Source of the DNA: Lentzea flava | GTDB taxonomy: Bacteria; Actinomycetota; Actinomycetes; Mycobacteriales; Pseudonocardiaceae | Direction of reading: 5' to 3' | Length of the DNA: 44,548 bases | NCBI RefSeq assembly: GCF_014648475.1 | Contig: NZ_BMRE01000060.1 | Span: 1-44,548, forward strand | Part shown: positions 1 through 7,977 of the stretch, in pieces | Layout of the letters: every line of letters begins with the position of its first letter | Numbering within the stretch: position 1 is the first letter of the stretch | Translations under genes and position numbers: made by a program | The notes under the pieces: generated by a model | The model's database searches: none | What the model saw: only the letters and a program-made list of their open reading frames with translations | What the model was told of the DNA's origin: nothing

Positions 1-82
1 TAAGCTCCTGGCCCAAGCCAGTTGATCAGTTGTGTTGCGACGACCCCTAGAACTCGCCCTGGGAGGGGCCCTTTTCGTTGCG

Positions 83-1321
83 TTACTTGGCGCGCGTGCC
101 CTTCGCCTTCACCAGTTCGGACTCGAAGAGCTCCTCCACGGTCGTGAGACCGCCGGGCGCCGACTTGTCGACCTTGGTGATGTACGACTGCGTGGACGAG
201 GGCCGCCCCACGAGCGAGTAGTGCAGCGGACCGGTCAGCCCCTGGGTGTCCAGGCCGTTGGTGTCGTGGAACGCCTTCAGCACGCCGTCGCGCGAGAGGT
301 CGCCGTTCTTGCACGCCTTCTCGACGACCGACAGGAACACCTTCGCGACGGTGTAGCCGTGGTCGACGTAGAGCGCGGGCTTGTCGTTGGGGTAGTTCTT
401 CTTGAACGCCGCCGCCACCTCGCGCGGGCCGGGCTGGGTGCCGGTGAACGGGGCCACCGACGTCACCACGGACACCTGCTTCTCCACGGCCGCCGCGACC
501 GGCGAGTCCAGCAGGGCCGGGTCGTAGCCCACGACGTTGACCATGAACGGCACGTCCCACTTCATCGCCGCGGCGACGCCCACCGCGGCGGCGGTCTGGG
601 CGGGGGCGGTGCTCAGCACGACGGCCTTGGCGCCCTGGGCCTTCAGCGCGGCGATCTGCTGGGTGAGATCGGCGGTGGTCTCGTTGATGGGCTGCTCGGC
701 GATCTTCATGTTCCACTGCTGGCCGACGAACCGGCTGCCCTCGACCGCGTTGTCGCCGTAGCTGCCCTGGACGAAGACGTGGCCGATGGTGTCGCCGTCC
801 TTGATGACACCGCGGCGCTTGTAGTGGTCGAGCCCGTTGATCACGTCGAGGTCGTACGTGGTGCCGACGATCATCATGTGCGGGTTGCCGAGCAGCGACG
901 CGGCCCACGAGGCGGGCGCGGTCAGGGTGCGGGTCTGCATGATGTCGGGCTCGATGGCCGCGGTCATCGGCGTGCCCGCGAGCTCCAGCAGGCCGAGGAT
1001 CTGCGGTTCGAGCTCGAAGTAGGCGTCGAGCGCCTTCTGCACGTCGTAGGCGTGGTCCTTCTGCTTGAGCTCGATCCGGCGGCCGCAGATGCCCCCGCGG
1101 TCGTTGATTTGCTTGATGTAGAGCTCGTAGCCCTTCATGCGGGTCAGCGCGGACGCCTTGAACGGGCCCGTCATGTCCGTGAGGATGCCGAGCGAGATGG
1201 TGTCGGCTGTCACGCCTGGGCCGGTCTTGACCTGGACTTGCGCGTCTTCCTTCGCGCCACAGCCGGCGGCGAGCACGGCGAGCGCTAAGGCGGTGGGCAG
1301 TACACGGCGGCGGAAGGGCAT
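83..1321 (-). CDS. ABC transporter substrate-binding lipoprotein (branched-chain amino acid type)
   Basis: A 412-residue periplasmic-binding-type protein that would capture a small ligand at the outer face of the membrane. From the chosen start the N-terminus is a short basic stretch, a hydrophobic segment and a lipobox (LAAGC, Cys21), so it should be lipid-anchored. The mature part opens with a 'SLGILTDMTGPFK' strand and has 'GYELYIKQINDRGGICGRRIEL', both typical of the Leu/Ile/Val-binding (Peripla_BP_6) family. The ATG at 1321 is preferred over the upstream ATG at 1432 because it directly precedes the signal sequence and has an AAGGA-like ribosome site. No permease or ATPase gene is adjacent in the window, so the cognate transporter lies beyond the left edge or is missing. 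The ligand cannot be inferred. Confidence 0.88.
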   Translation of the reverse strand: MPFRRRVLPTALALAVLAAGCGAKEDAQVQVKTGPGVTADTISLGILTDMTGPFKASALTRMKGYELYIKQINDRGGICGRRIELKQKDHAYDVQKALDAYFELEPQILGLLELAGTPMTAAIEPDIMQTRTLTAPASWAASLLGNPHMMIVGTTYDLDVINGLDHYKRRGVIKDGDTIGHVFVQGSYGDNAVEGSRFVGQQWNMKIAEQPINETTADLTQQIAALKAQGAKAVVLSTAPAQTAAAVGVAAAMKWDVPFMVNVVGYDPALLDSPVAAAVEKQVSVVTSVAPFTGTQPGPREVAAAFKKNYPNDKPALYVDHGYTVAKVFLSVVEKACKNGDLSRDGVLKAFHDTNGLDTQGLTGPLHYSLVGRPSSTQSYITKVDKSAPGGLTTVEELFESELVKAKGTRAK

Positions 1322-1492
1322 GCAGAGTCCTTGTTCGAAAGATCGCAACATACTAAGCGGTAGCTCAGTATTCGTTGATCGGTCACATATTGCCTCTCTA
1401 TGTGGTACGTGACACAACATTGTTAGGTTCATGTGACTACCGCTCGACTACTCGCTGTGCTAGTTCTTCGGCGCCGAACGAAATGAGATACG

Positions 1493-1517
1493 GCGTTGTT
1501 GATCACTTTTCGGGTAT
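1493..1517 (+). promoter_or_regulatory. candidate alternative-sigma (SigB/SigF-type) promoter for the hemerythrin operon
   Basis: GCGT (1493-1496), 15 bases, then GGGTAT (1512-1517) fits the GNNT-N14-16-GGGTAY pattern of actinobacterial stress sigma factors. The start point would fall within a few bases of the ATG at 1527, giving a leaderless or near-leaderless message. No good Shine-Dalgarno sequence precedes that ATG, which is consistent. Seen only as a motif match. Confidence 0.45.
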
Positions 1518-1526
1518 CCGAACGGC

Positions 1527-2066
1527 ATGGCTAATGACGTGATCACGTTGCTGCACCGCCAGCACGAGAACATCCGGACGCTGTTCGCCGAAGTCGAGGC
1601 CTCGACGGGGGCTGAACGCACAGACGCGTGGCATCGGCTCGTGCGGCTGCTTTCGGTCCATGAAACCGCGGAGGAGGAGATCGTCCACCCGGCCATCGCA
1701 CGCGTGAGCGGCGGCGAGCCGATCGTGGACGCACGGATCGCTGAGGAACGACGCGCCAAGGAACTCCTCAGCACGATGAACGACATGGGGCCTGAGGCCG
1801 AGGGCTTCGACACGCTGCTCGTGCAGCTGCGTGAAGACGTGCTCGCCCACGCGGACCACGAGGAACAGGCCGAGTTCCCGCTCCTGCGCAAGGTCCACGA
1901 CCAGGAACGTCTCGAACGGATGGCGAAGGCCGTGGAAGCCGCCGAGGCCATCGCGCCGACCCGCCCGCACCCCGGAGTCGAGGGTCCCGTCGCGAACCTG
2001 GCGCTAGGCCCGCTCGTGGCCGTGGTGGACAGGGCCAGGGACGCGATCCGCAAGGTGCTCGGGTGA
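1527..2066 (+). CDS. hemerythrin HHE domain protein
   Basis: A 179-residue cytoplasmic protein with the four-helix hemerythrin fold, which binds a di-iron centre through His and Glu residues. Candidate ligands are visible in order: 'HRQHENI' near residue 10, 'HETAEEEIVHP' near 45-55, and 'HADHEEQAEFPLL' near 110-120. Actinobacterial proteins of this group are linked to oxygen, NO or peroxide sensing and stress defence; the exact role here is not shown. The C-terminal part after about residue 140 is a less conserved Ala/Pro-rich tail. It is the first gene of a three-gene operon, and its stop overlaps the next start (GTGA at 2063-2066). It may be driven by a stress-sigma promoter directly upstream. 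Confidence 0.9.
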   Translation: MANDVITLLHRQHENIRTLFAEVEASTGAERTDAWHRLVRLLSVHETAEEEIVHPAIARVSGGEPIVDARIAEERRAKELLSTMNDMGPEAEGFDTLLVQLREDVLAHADHEEQAEFPLLRKVHDQERLERMAKAVEAAEAIAPTRPHPGVEGPVANLALGPLVAVVDRARDAIRKVLG

Positions 2067-2926
2067 GGATCGTCGTCACCGGCGGCAGCGGCAACGTCGG
2101 CACCGCGCTACGGCGTCACCTCGACTTCGAGGACGTCGGTGTCGACGTGCGCACGCTGTCGTCGTTGCGCGACGCCATCCGCGGTGCCGACGTCGTGGTG
2201 CACCTGGCGTGGGCGATCAAACCGACGGACCGCGAGACCAACATCGACGGTAGCGAGCACGTGCTCGCTGCCTGCATCAAAGAAGAAGTGGGACACCTGG
2301 TCTGTGCGTCGTCGGTCGCCGCGTACGCACCGGCGGCGCGCTACAGCCGCGTGGACGAGTCGTGGCCGACCACGGGAATCCCCGGCAGCACGTACAGCGC
2401 GCACAAGGTGCGGCTGGAGCAGATGATCAGGCGGTATCCGTTGCCGTGCACGGTCATCAGGCCGTGCGGCATCGGGCAGGCCTCAGCGGCTGAGCAGCTT
2501 CGACGTTGGTTGCTCAGCCGCTGGCTCTCCCCGAAGCTGTTGCCGTTGCTGCCGATTCCGTTGTGGAACGGCCTGCGCCTGCAGCTCGTGCACTCCGACG
2601 ACGTGGCGCGCGCGATCGTGGAGATAGTGCGTCTCAAGGCGTTCGGTGCGTTCAACCTCGCCGCCGAACCGGTGCTGACGGCACCGATGATCGCCGACCG
2701 CGTCGGCGCCGGCCGTCTCCCCGTGCCGTACCCGCTGGTGGAGAAGCTGGCGGGCGCGACGGCGAAGCTCGGGCTGCAGCCGCTCACGCCCGAGTGGGTC
2801 CGGATGGCCGATCAGGCACCGCTCGTGCGGACCACCCGAGCGCACGAAGATCTGAAATGGTGGCCCGAACACGACGCGCGTGATGTGCTGAGCGAAGTCG
2901 TCATGGCAATGGGGAGGCGTTCGTGA
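2063..2926 (+). CDS. NAD-dependent epimerase/dehydratase family protein (extended SDR)
   Basis: A 287-residue Rossmann-fold protein. The glycine-rich nucleotide motif 'VTGGSGNVGTAL' begins at residue 5, 'ADVVVHLAWAI' is the strand that contacts the cofactor, and the catalytic pair appears as 'YSAHK' near residue 110-115 with a Ser-rich strand ('VCASSVAAY') before it. This is the layout of extended short-chain dehydrogenases acting on sugar nucleotides or related substrates, but the substrate is unknown. The GTG start overlaps the hemerythrin stop and the gene's own stop overlaps the following FAD oxidoreductase start, so the three are likely co-translated. It is shorter than full sugar-nucleotide epimerases (about 310-340 residues), so it belongs with the atypical SDRs. 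Confidence 0.87.
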   Translation: MRIVVTGGSGNVGTALRRHLDFEDVGVDVRTLSSLRDAIRGADVVVHLAWAIKPTDRETNIDGSEHVLAACIKEEVGHLVCASSVAAYAPAARYSRVDESWPTTGIPGSTYSAHKVRLEQMIRRYPLPCTVIRPCGIGQASAAEQLRRWLLSRWLSPKLLPLLPIPLWNGLRLQLVHSDDVARAIVEIVRLKAFGAFNLAAEPVLTAPMIADRVGAGRLPVPYPLVEKLAGATAKLGLQPLTPEWVRMADQAPLVRTTRAHEDLKWWPEHDARDVLSEVVMAMGRRS

Positions 2927-4461
2927 ACGAGGTTGACGCGGTCGTCATCGGCGCCGGCCCGAACGGCCTGGTCGCGGCGGCCCTGCTGGCGGACGCGGGC
3001 TGGGACGTCCTGGTCCTGGAGCAGCGCGCCACGCCCGGCGGTGCCGTCACGTCCGCCGAGATCACCGCACCTGGCTTCACGAACGACGTCTACAGCGCGT
3101 TCTACCCCCTCGGCCTCGGTTCGCCCGTCATCGGCGCGTTGAACCTCGACGTGCAGTGGCAGCACGCACCGGCCGTGCTCGCCCACGTGCTGCCCGACGA
3201 CCGCGTGGCGCTGCTCTCTCGTGAAGTGGAGACCACGGCGAAGTCCGTCGGTGCTTTCGCCGACGCGGACGCGGACCGTTGGCACGCCGAGTACACGCGC
3301 TGGATGTCCGTGCGTGACGCCGTGCTCGACTCGCTGCTGCGCCCGTTCCCACCGGTGCGTGGCGGCCTGTCTCTCTTGAAGGCCGCGGGTGTGGGAGACG
3401 CGCTCCGCCTCGCGCGCATGCTGACGTTGCCCGTGCGCCGCCTCGGCGAGGAACTGTTCGAAGGTGAGGGCGCGCGCGTGTTGCTGGCGGGCAACACGAT
3501 GCACACGGACCTCGGCCCGGACCAGGCGGGCGGCGCAGGCTTCGGCTGGCTGCTGGCCATGCTCGCCCAGGACGTCGGCAATCCCGTGCCGCGCGGCGGT
3601 GCGGGCGAGCTCACGGCGTCGTTGGTGCGCCGTTTCGGTGGTCGCATCGAGACGAACGCGAAGGTGACCGGTGTGCTGCACGCGCGCGGTGTCGCCGTTG
3701 GTGTGCGTCTGGCCGACGGATCTGTTGTGCGCGCACGCCGAGCAGTCCTGGCCGACATTCCCGCGCCGTCGCTCTACCAGGACTTGATCGGCGTCGACGC
3801 GCTGCCCGCGAAGCTCGCTGAGGACCTGCGGAAGTTCCAGTGGGACGCCGACACGATCAAGGTCGACTGGGCGCTGTCGGGCCCGACTCCGTGGACCAAC
3901 CCGGAAGCCGCGCAGGCGGGCACCGTCCACCTCGGCGGTGACGTCAACGGCCTCGCCACCACGGCGCACGAGCTGGCGTGCGGCAAGGTGCCGCGTACGC
4001 CGTTCATGGTCATGGGTCAGATGACGACGACCGACCCGTCACGCTCGCCCGCCGGCACCGAGGCCGCCTGGGCGTACACACACGTCCCGCTCGGCGGCAA
4101 GTGGACCGACGACCGCCTGAAGCGCCGCGCCGACCGCATCGAGCAGGTCATCGAGGAACGCGCGCCCGGTTTCCGCTCGCGCATCGTCAAGCGCTCGGTG
4201 CTGGGCCCCGAGCAGATCGGCACGGTCAACGGCGGCACGTCGGCGATCCACCAGCAGCTGATCTTCCGTCCCGTACCGGGTCTCGGCCGCGCGGACACCC
4301 CGTTCGACCGCCTCTACCTGGCGGGGTCGTCGGCCTGGCCGGGCGGTGGCGTGCACGGCGCGGCGGGAGCGAACGCGGCACGGGCGGCGCTGGCGCGGTG
4401 GGGTGCGGCGGGCGAGGTCTACCGGCTGCTGATGCAGGGGCTGCACAAGGCCCTCTACTGA
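2923..4461 (+). CDS. FAD-dependent phytoene-desaturase-like oxidoreductase
   Basis: A 512-residue flavoprotein. The N-terminal dinucleotide-binding motif 'VVIGAGPNGLVAAALLADAG' is followed by 'VLVLEQRATPGG', the typical FAD-binding start of the CrtI/amine-oxidase superfamily. A C-terminal 'LYLAGSSAWPGGGVHGAAGANAA' segment matches the second FAD contact of that superfamily. Members not in carotenoid clusters are usually annotated only as NAD(P)/FAD-dependent oxidoreductases, and no phytoene synthase or other carotenoid gene is nearby, so a carotenoid role is not supported. The GTG start overlaps the previous stop by 4 bp. The 3' end overlaps the convergent ABC ATPase gene by 7 bp. Confidence 0.88.
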   Translation: MNEVDAVVIGAGPNGLVAAALLADAGWDVLVLEQRATPGGAVTSAEITAPGFTNDVYSAFYPLGLGSPVIGALNLDVQWQHAPAVLAHVLPDDRVALLSREVETTAKSVGAFADADADRWHAEYTRWMSVRDAVLDSLLRPFPPVRGGLSLLKAAGVGDALRLARMLTLPVRRLGEELFEGEGARVLLAGNTMHTDLGPDQAGGAGFGWLLAMLAQDVGNPVPRGGAGELTASLVRRFGGRIETNAKVTGVLHARGVAVGVRLADGSVVRARRAVLADIPAPSLYQDLIGVDALPAKLAEDLRKFQWDADTIKVDWALSGPTPWTNPEAAQAGTVHLGGDVNGLATTAHELACGKVPRTPFMVMGQMTTTDPSRSPAGTEAAWAYTHVPLGGKWTDDRLKRRADRIEQVIEERAPGFRSRIVKRSVLGPEQIGTVNGGTSAIHQQLIFRPVPGLGRADTPFDRLYLAGSSAWPGGGVHGAAGANAARAALARWGAAGEVYRLLMQGLHKALY

Positions 4462-5318
4462 CGGGCGAGCTTGCGGTTCCGCGAGGCTCGCAGGTACCCC
4501 ATCACCAGCGCCTCCAGGTCGGGATGCGTGCTGTCCCAACCGGAAGGCGCGGATCCGCCGCGCACCAACGCCGTGGTCTGCCGCGGGGTGTGCGAGGAGT
4601 CGACGACCACCCCGTCGGTCTCCAGCTCGACCTCCGCGGGCCCCACGACGACCCGGTGATCGCCCAGGATCTCGTCGATGTCGCCCACCACCTGCACGCG
4701 CCCCTCGTCGAGCAGCAGCAGGTGGTCGCACACGTCCCCGAGGTCGGTCAGCAGATGCGACGACAGCAGCACCGTCGTCCCCCGTTCCGCGACCTCGGTC
4801 ATGACGATCCGCAACGTCTCGTCGCGCGCCAGCGGATCGAGATCGGACAACGGCTCGTCGAGCAGCAGCACCTTGGGCAACCGGCCCAGCGCGAACGCGA
4901 TCGCGACCTGCGTGCGCGCCCCGGCGGACAGGGTGCGCACCTTGGCGTCGGGGTCCACGCCCGCCAGCAGGTCGAGCACCTCGAAGGCACGTGCGGCGGA
5001 CCAGCGGTCGTTCATCGCCGCACCGGCCCGCATGATCTCGCGGACGGTGAACTGCTCGTACAACGGCCGTTTCTGGGTCAGCAGCGACACGTCGGGATGC
5101 ATCCGGCCGCGCACCGGCGTGCCGTGCACGCTGACCTCACCGCGCGTCGGCCTGGCGAGACCCGCGATCAACGACAGCAACGTGCTCTTCCCGGCACCGT
5201 TCGGGCCGACCAGTCCGGTCACGCTGCCCTCCGGCAGCTCGAACGTGCAGTCGTCGAGCGCGCGCAGGCGGCCGAAGTGCTTCGCCAGCCCCTCCGCCCG
5301 CACCGGGCTCGCGTTCAT
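4455..5318 (-). CDS. ABC transporter ATP-binding protein (second ATPase of the operon)
   Basis: A 287-residue nucleotide-binding subunit. Visible motifs are Walker A ('GPNGAGKSTLL', near residue 40), a Q-loop region 'LLTQKRPLYEQFTV', the signature as 'LSAGARTQ' instead of LSGGQ, Walker B 'VLLLDEPLSDLD' and the H-loop 'LLSSHLL'. The degenerate signature contrasts with the canonical LSGGQ of the other ATPase in this operon (6743-7474); I believe such variants are frequent in YtrB-like ATPases. About 55 C-terminal residues extend beyond the core. It lies downstream of the GntR gene with a 42-bp gap holding two short palindromes, and no second permease gene follows. It could pair with the same permease or be regulated separately. 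Confidence 0.9.
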   Translation of the reverse strand: MNASPVRAEGLAKHFGRLRALDDCTFELPEGSVTGLVGPNGAGKSTLLSLIAGLARPTRGEVSVHGTPVRGRMHPDVSLLTQKRPLYEQFTVREIMRAGAAMNDRWSAARAFEVLDLLAGVDPDAKVRTLSAGARTQVAIAFALGRLPKVLLLDEPLSDLDPLARDETLRIVMTEVAERGTTVLLSSHLLTDLGDVCDHLLLLDEGRVQVVGDIDEILGDHRVVVGPAEVELETDGVVVDSSHTPRQTTALVRGGSAPSGWDSTHPDLEALVMGYLRASRNRKLARQ

Positions 5319-5335
5319 CTCACTCCCAAGTAGAC

Positions 5336-5369
5336 GTCCACAGTGGACATGATGGGAACACTAGTAGTG
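5336..5369 (-). promoter_or_regulatory. two short palindromes upstream of the second ABC ATPase
   Basis: 5336-5348 is a perfect palindrome with one central base (GTCCAC A GTGGAC). 5359-5369 is CACTA C TAGTG on the minus strand and overlaps the GntR stop codon. The CACTA/TAGTG half-sites also occur in the centre of the large palindrome at 7489-7520 that heads the operon, though with different spacing. They may be secondary operator sites for the GntR protein; this is inference from half-site sharing only. Confidence 0.35.
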
Positions 5370-5750
5370 CGCCCCGCGCACGTCCGTGTAGATCGCGTCG
5401 ACCTCGTCGGCCGACAGGCCCTCCTCCACCGCGCGGCCCATCCACCGGTCCAGGTCCTGCCGCAGCGGCGCGTCGGCCCGCGCGGCATCGGTGGCGAGCG
5501 AGGCCGTGATGAACGTGCCCATGCCCCTGCGGCCTTCGACGAGGCCCTCGTGCTCGAGCTCGCGGTACGCCTTCAGCACGGTGTTGGGGTTGACCCTGGT
5601 GGCCTCCACCACCTCCCGTGCGGTCGGCAGCTTGTCGCCGGGGCCCAGCAGTCCCATCCTCATCGCCTGCTTCACCTGCGCGGCGATCTGGAGGTAGGTG
5701 GACACCCCGGAGTGCCGATCGATGCGAAACTCGATCACGCCGCCCAGCAT
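5361..5750 (-). CDS. GntR family transcriptional regulator, YtrA subfamily
   Basis: A 129-residue DNA-binding regulator. It has the short YtrA layout: 'IEFRIDRHSGVSTYLQI' at the N-terminus, a winged helix-turn-helix with 'LPTAREVVEATRVNPNTVLKAYRELEHEGLV', then only about 45 residues with no large ligand domain. YtrA-type proteins usually repress an ABC transporter operon of which they are part, often responding to cell-wall stress. Here the gene lies inside the operon, between the permease and the second ATPase, instead of at its head. The GTG at 5738 would give the start usual for the subfamily, just before 'IEFRID', and is a reasonable alternative to the ATG at 5750. The large palindrome at 7489-7520 is its best candidate operator. 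Confidence 0.9.
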   Translation of the reverse strand: MLGGVIEFRIDRHSGVSTYLQIAAQVKQAMRMGLLGPGDKLPTAREVVEATRVNPNTVLKAYRELEHEGLVEGRRGMGTFITASLATDAARADAPLRQDLDRWMGRAVEEGLSADEVDAIYTDVRGAHY

Positions 5751-5774
5751 AGGTGCCCACCTCTTCCTCCCAGG

Positions 5775-6746
5775 TCACACCTGCCTGCGCACGGCCCACA
5801 CCGAACCCAGCACGAACAGCACCGCGAGCCCGGCGAAGATCGACGCTTCGAGCAGGTGCAGAGTGGTCGCCTGCTCGGCGGGGATGATGTCCGCGTACGA
5901 CTGGGCGAGACCGTTCTTGCGGTAGCAGGCGGCGAAGTCCGTCACCACGGGCTCGTCCCCGCGCGACGCGCAGTTCATCAGCGGCGCCGAGTCGGCCACC
6001 ACAGCGCCTTTGGCGTCCAGGAAGCCGGAGTCCACCACCAGCGGGCCGGAGTCGGTGAGCGCCGGCTTCGACGGGTCGTCGGAGACGATCCTGGTCGGCG
6101 TGATCAGGAACTCCCGCGTCCCGGTGAGCACGAACCGCACCGCGATGAAGAGGCCGAGCGTCAACGACATCGCCACGAGCGTCCGCTTGAACAGCGCGCC
6201 CGCGAACATGCCGAACGTGTAGGCGAAGAGCGTGTACGCGACCGGCGACACGCCCTGAGCCTCGAAGGTCGTGAAGTAGAACGGTCCCGTCGCCAGCGGC
6301 CCGAGCTCGCCTGCTGCGTCCAGCCAGCTGTGCACCACGACCTGGAACACGATCACGAAGAGCAGCGCGGGCACCGCGGCGACCACGAACTTGGTCGCCA
6401 TCCAGCGCGTCCGGCTGACCGACTGCGTGAACGCGAGCGCGTGCGTGCCCTGTTCGAACTCCCGCGCGAACAGCGGCGCCCCGACGAAGACGCCCATCAG
6501 CGCAGGCGCCGCGATGACCGCGCCCTGGGCGAGGTGCATCTTGTCGAACCAGGCGTTGAGGAAGTCGTTGGAGGCCGGGCCACGGCACGATTCCAGGCCC
6601 TTCACCGCGCAGTCCACCAGGTTGCGCGCGGTGAGGTCGGCGACCATTGCGGCCCGCAGCACCAGGACGGCCGCCACCGCCACGACCAGCCCGATCGCGA
6701 GCGTGATGAACACCGGGCGCTGCTGACGCCAGACGATCCACGTCAT
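5775..6746 (-). CDS. ABC transporter permease (ABC-2-like)
   Basis: A 323-residue integral membrane protein beginning 'MTWIVWRQQRPVF', a start common to permeases paired with YtrB-like ATPases in actinobacteria. About six hydrophobic segments are visible: one at residues 13-33, several between about 75 and 205, and the last at about 295-317 just before 'RRQV'. A large hydrophilic loop lies between roughly 210 and 290, with three cysteines in it or at its edge. The ATG overlaps the stop of the upstream ATPase gene (ATGA at 6743-6746), so the two should form one complex. The exported substrate is unknown; in related systems it is often a lipid-active compound or antimicrobial peptide. Confidence 0.83.
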   Translation of the reverse strand: MTWIVWRQQRPVFITLAIGLVVAVAAVLVLRAAMVADLTARNLVDCAVKGLESCRGPASNDFLNAWFDKMHLAQGAVIAAPALMGVFVGAPLFAREFEQGTHALAFTQSVSRTRWMATKFVVAAVPALLFVIVFQVVVHSWLDAAGELGPLATGPFYFTTFEAQGVSPVAYTLFAYTFGMFAGALFKRTLVAMSLTLGLFIAVRFVLTGTREFLITPTRIVSDDPSKPALTDSGPLVVDSGFLDAKGAVVADSAPLMNCASRGDEPVVTDFAACYRKNGLAQSYADIIPAEQATTLHLLEASIFAGLAVLFVLGSVWAVRRQV

Positions 6747-7474
6747 GCCGCCACCTCCTCGCGCATGTGGGCGAGCGCGAGCCGGCTGAGCCGCGATTCC
6801 CCGTGCTCCCGCAACAACCGGTCGACGTCACCGGCGAGCCGGACCTGCCCCGACGTCAGCAGCACCAGGTGGTCGCACACGTTCTCCAGCTCCGCCAGCA
6901 CGTGCGAGGACAGCAGCACGGTGATGCCCTGCGTCCTGGCCTCCTCCACCAGCGTCTGCAGCACGGTCTCGCGCGCGAGCGGGTCGAGGTCGGCGAGCGG
7001 TTCGTCGAGCACCAGTAGCCGCGGCCGCTTGCCCAGCGCCAGGGCCAGAGCGACCCGCGTGCGCTGACCGCCCGACAGCGTCCCCACCCGCGCCCCGAAC
7101 GGCACCTTGGCCTTCTCGACGAGCGATTCGGCGTACTCCTGGTCCCACCCCGGATTGGCGTTGCGGCCGTAGCGCAGCGTCTCGGCCACGGTGAACTGCG
7201 GGTACAGCGGCTTCGCCTGCGTCAGGAACGCCACCGCCGGGTGCATCCCCCGCCCGGTCGGCACGTCGCCGAACGCGGCGATCCGGCCGGTCGTCGGGCG
7301 GAGCAGTCCGGTGATCATGCCCATCAGCGTGCTCTTGCCCGCGCCGTTCGGCCCGACGAGCGCCACGATCCTGCCCGCCGGAATCTCCAGCGTGCAGTCC
7401 CGCAACGCCCAGCCCCGCGAGTACTTCTTCCCCAGGCTCTCCGCCACGACGGGCGGGTGCTCCCTCGGTTCCAT
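6743..7474 (-). CDS. ABC transporter ATP-binding protein (first ATPase of the operon)
   Basis: A 243-residue ATPase subunit and first gene of the four-gene exporter operon. All core motifs are canonical: Walker A 'GPNGAGKSTLM', Q-loop region 'FLTQAKPLYPQFTV', signature 'LSGGQRTR', Walker B 'LLVLDEPLADLD' and 'LLSSHVL'. It resembles the other ATPase of this operon closely in overall plan ('GRGMHPAVAFLTQAKPLYPQFTV' against 'GRMHPDVSLLTQKRPLYEQFTV'), so the two are paralogues. It is translationally coupled to the permease by a 4-bp overlap. The start lies 15 bp after a 32-bp near-perfect palindrome that probably contains the operator and overlaps the promoter. Confidence 0.92.
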   Translation of the reverse strand: MEPREHPPVVAESLGKKYSRGWALRDCTLEIPAGRIVALVGPNGAGKSTLMGMITGLLRPTTGRIAAFGDVPTGRGMHPAVAFLTQAKPLYPQFTVAETLRYGRNANPGWDQEYAESLVEKAKVPFGARVGTLSGGQRTRVALALALGKRPRLLVLDEPLADLDPLARETVLQTLVEEARTQGITVLLSSHVLAELENVCDHLVLLTSGQVRLAGDVDRLLREHGESRLSRLALAHMREEVAA

Positions 7475-7488
7475 GGGAGCAACCGTAT

Positions 7489-7520
7489 CACCCTTTCACT
7501 ACTTAACTAGTGAAAGGGTG
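7489..7520 (-). promoter_or_regulatory. 32-bp near-perfect palindrome, probable GntR operator of the ABC operon
   Basis: Perfect 12-bp arms (7489-7500 and 7509-7520) flank an 8-bp centre that is itself palindromic except at one position pair. The centre holds CACTA-N6-TAGTG (7497-7512), the style of half-site expected for YtrA-type GntR proteins. It lies 15 bp before the first gene of the operon that encodes such a regulator. It also covers the last codons and stop of the upstream SRPBCC gene, so it could double as a terminator hairpin for that gene. Confidence 0.6.
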
Positions 7521-7956
7521 CTGAGCGGCCGCGAGCCAGCGCGTCGAGGCGTCGCAAGGTTTCCCTGTTACGTGGAATCAGCATCATGTCCTGCACGAAC
7601 GTCGGCAGGAACTTCGACGGCCCGCGTGCCACCTGCTCGCTCATCCGCACCTCGGTGAGCGCTTCCGACCGCGCCTGCAGCGTGAACGTGATCCGCGCGG
7701 CGCCCGCCGGCCACAGCCGGGCGTCGAGCTCCAGCAGCCGGGACGGCTCGCAGCGCACGACCTCGGTGGTGTCGTCGATGACCAGCGGCCACGGCCCCAC
7801 GCTGTGGTGGATGCGCGTGCCGGGCTTGGGCCACCCGGTGTCCACGTCGCGGATGTGCGACGCGCCCACCACCCAGCCCGCGTAGGACCAGCCGTCGGCG
7901 AGCACCGCCCAGACGGCGTCGATCGGAGCTTCTACGTCCAGCGAGACTTCAGCCAC
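7507..7956 (-). CDS. SRPBCC family protein (START/Bet v1-like fold)
   Basis: A 149-residue protein beginning 'MAEVSLDVEAPIDAVWAVLADGWSYAGWV', the typical opening of polyketide-cyclase/dehydrase-like SRPBCC proteins. The family forms a helix-grip fold with a deep hydrophobic pocket and binds lipids, polyketides or small ligands; the function of single-domain members such as this is usually unknown. No enzyme motif is visible. Its last codons and stop lie inside the 32-bp palindrome at 7489-7520, so the C-terminal residues (SAPFH) are encoded by the palindrome itself. It follows the DUF4041-like gene by 21 bp on the same strand and may be co-transcribed with it. Confidence 0.8.
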   Translation of the reverse strand: MAEVSLDVEAPIDAVWAVLADGWSYAGWVVGASHIRDVDTGWPKPGTRIHHSVGPWPLVIDDTTEVVRCEPSRLLELDARLWPAGAARITFTLQARSEALTEVRMSEQVARGPSKFLPTFVQDMMLIPRNRETLRRLDALARGRSAPFH

Positions 7957-7977
7957 GCATTCGAGGTACCCGCAGAA

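Noticed and set aside
1..82. Possible terminator hairpin after the binding-protein gene
   Set aside because: Only a ~4-bp GC stem next to a short T run can be drawn, which is too weak to call.
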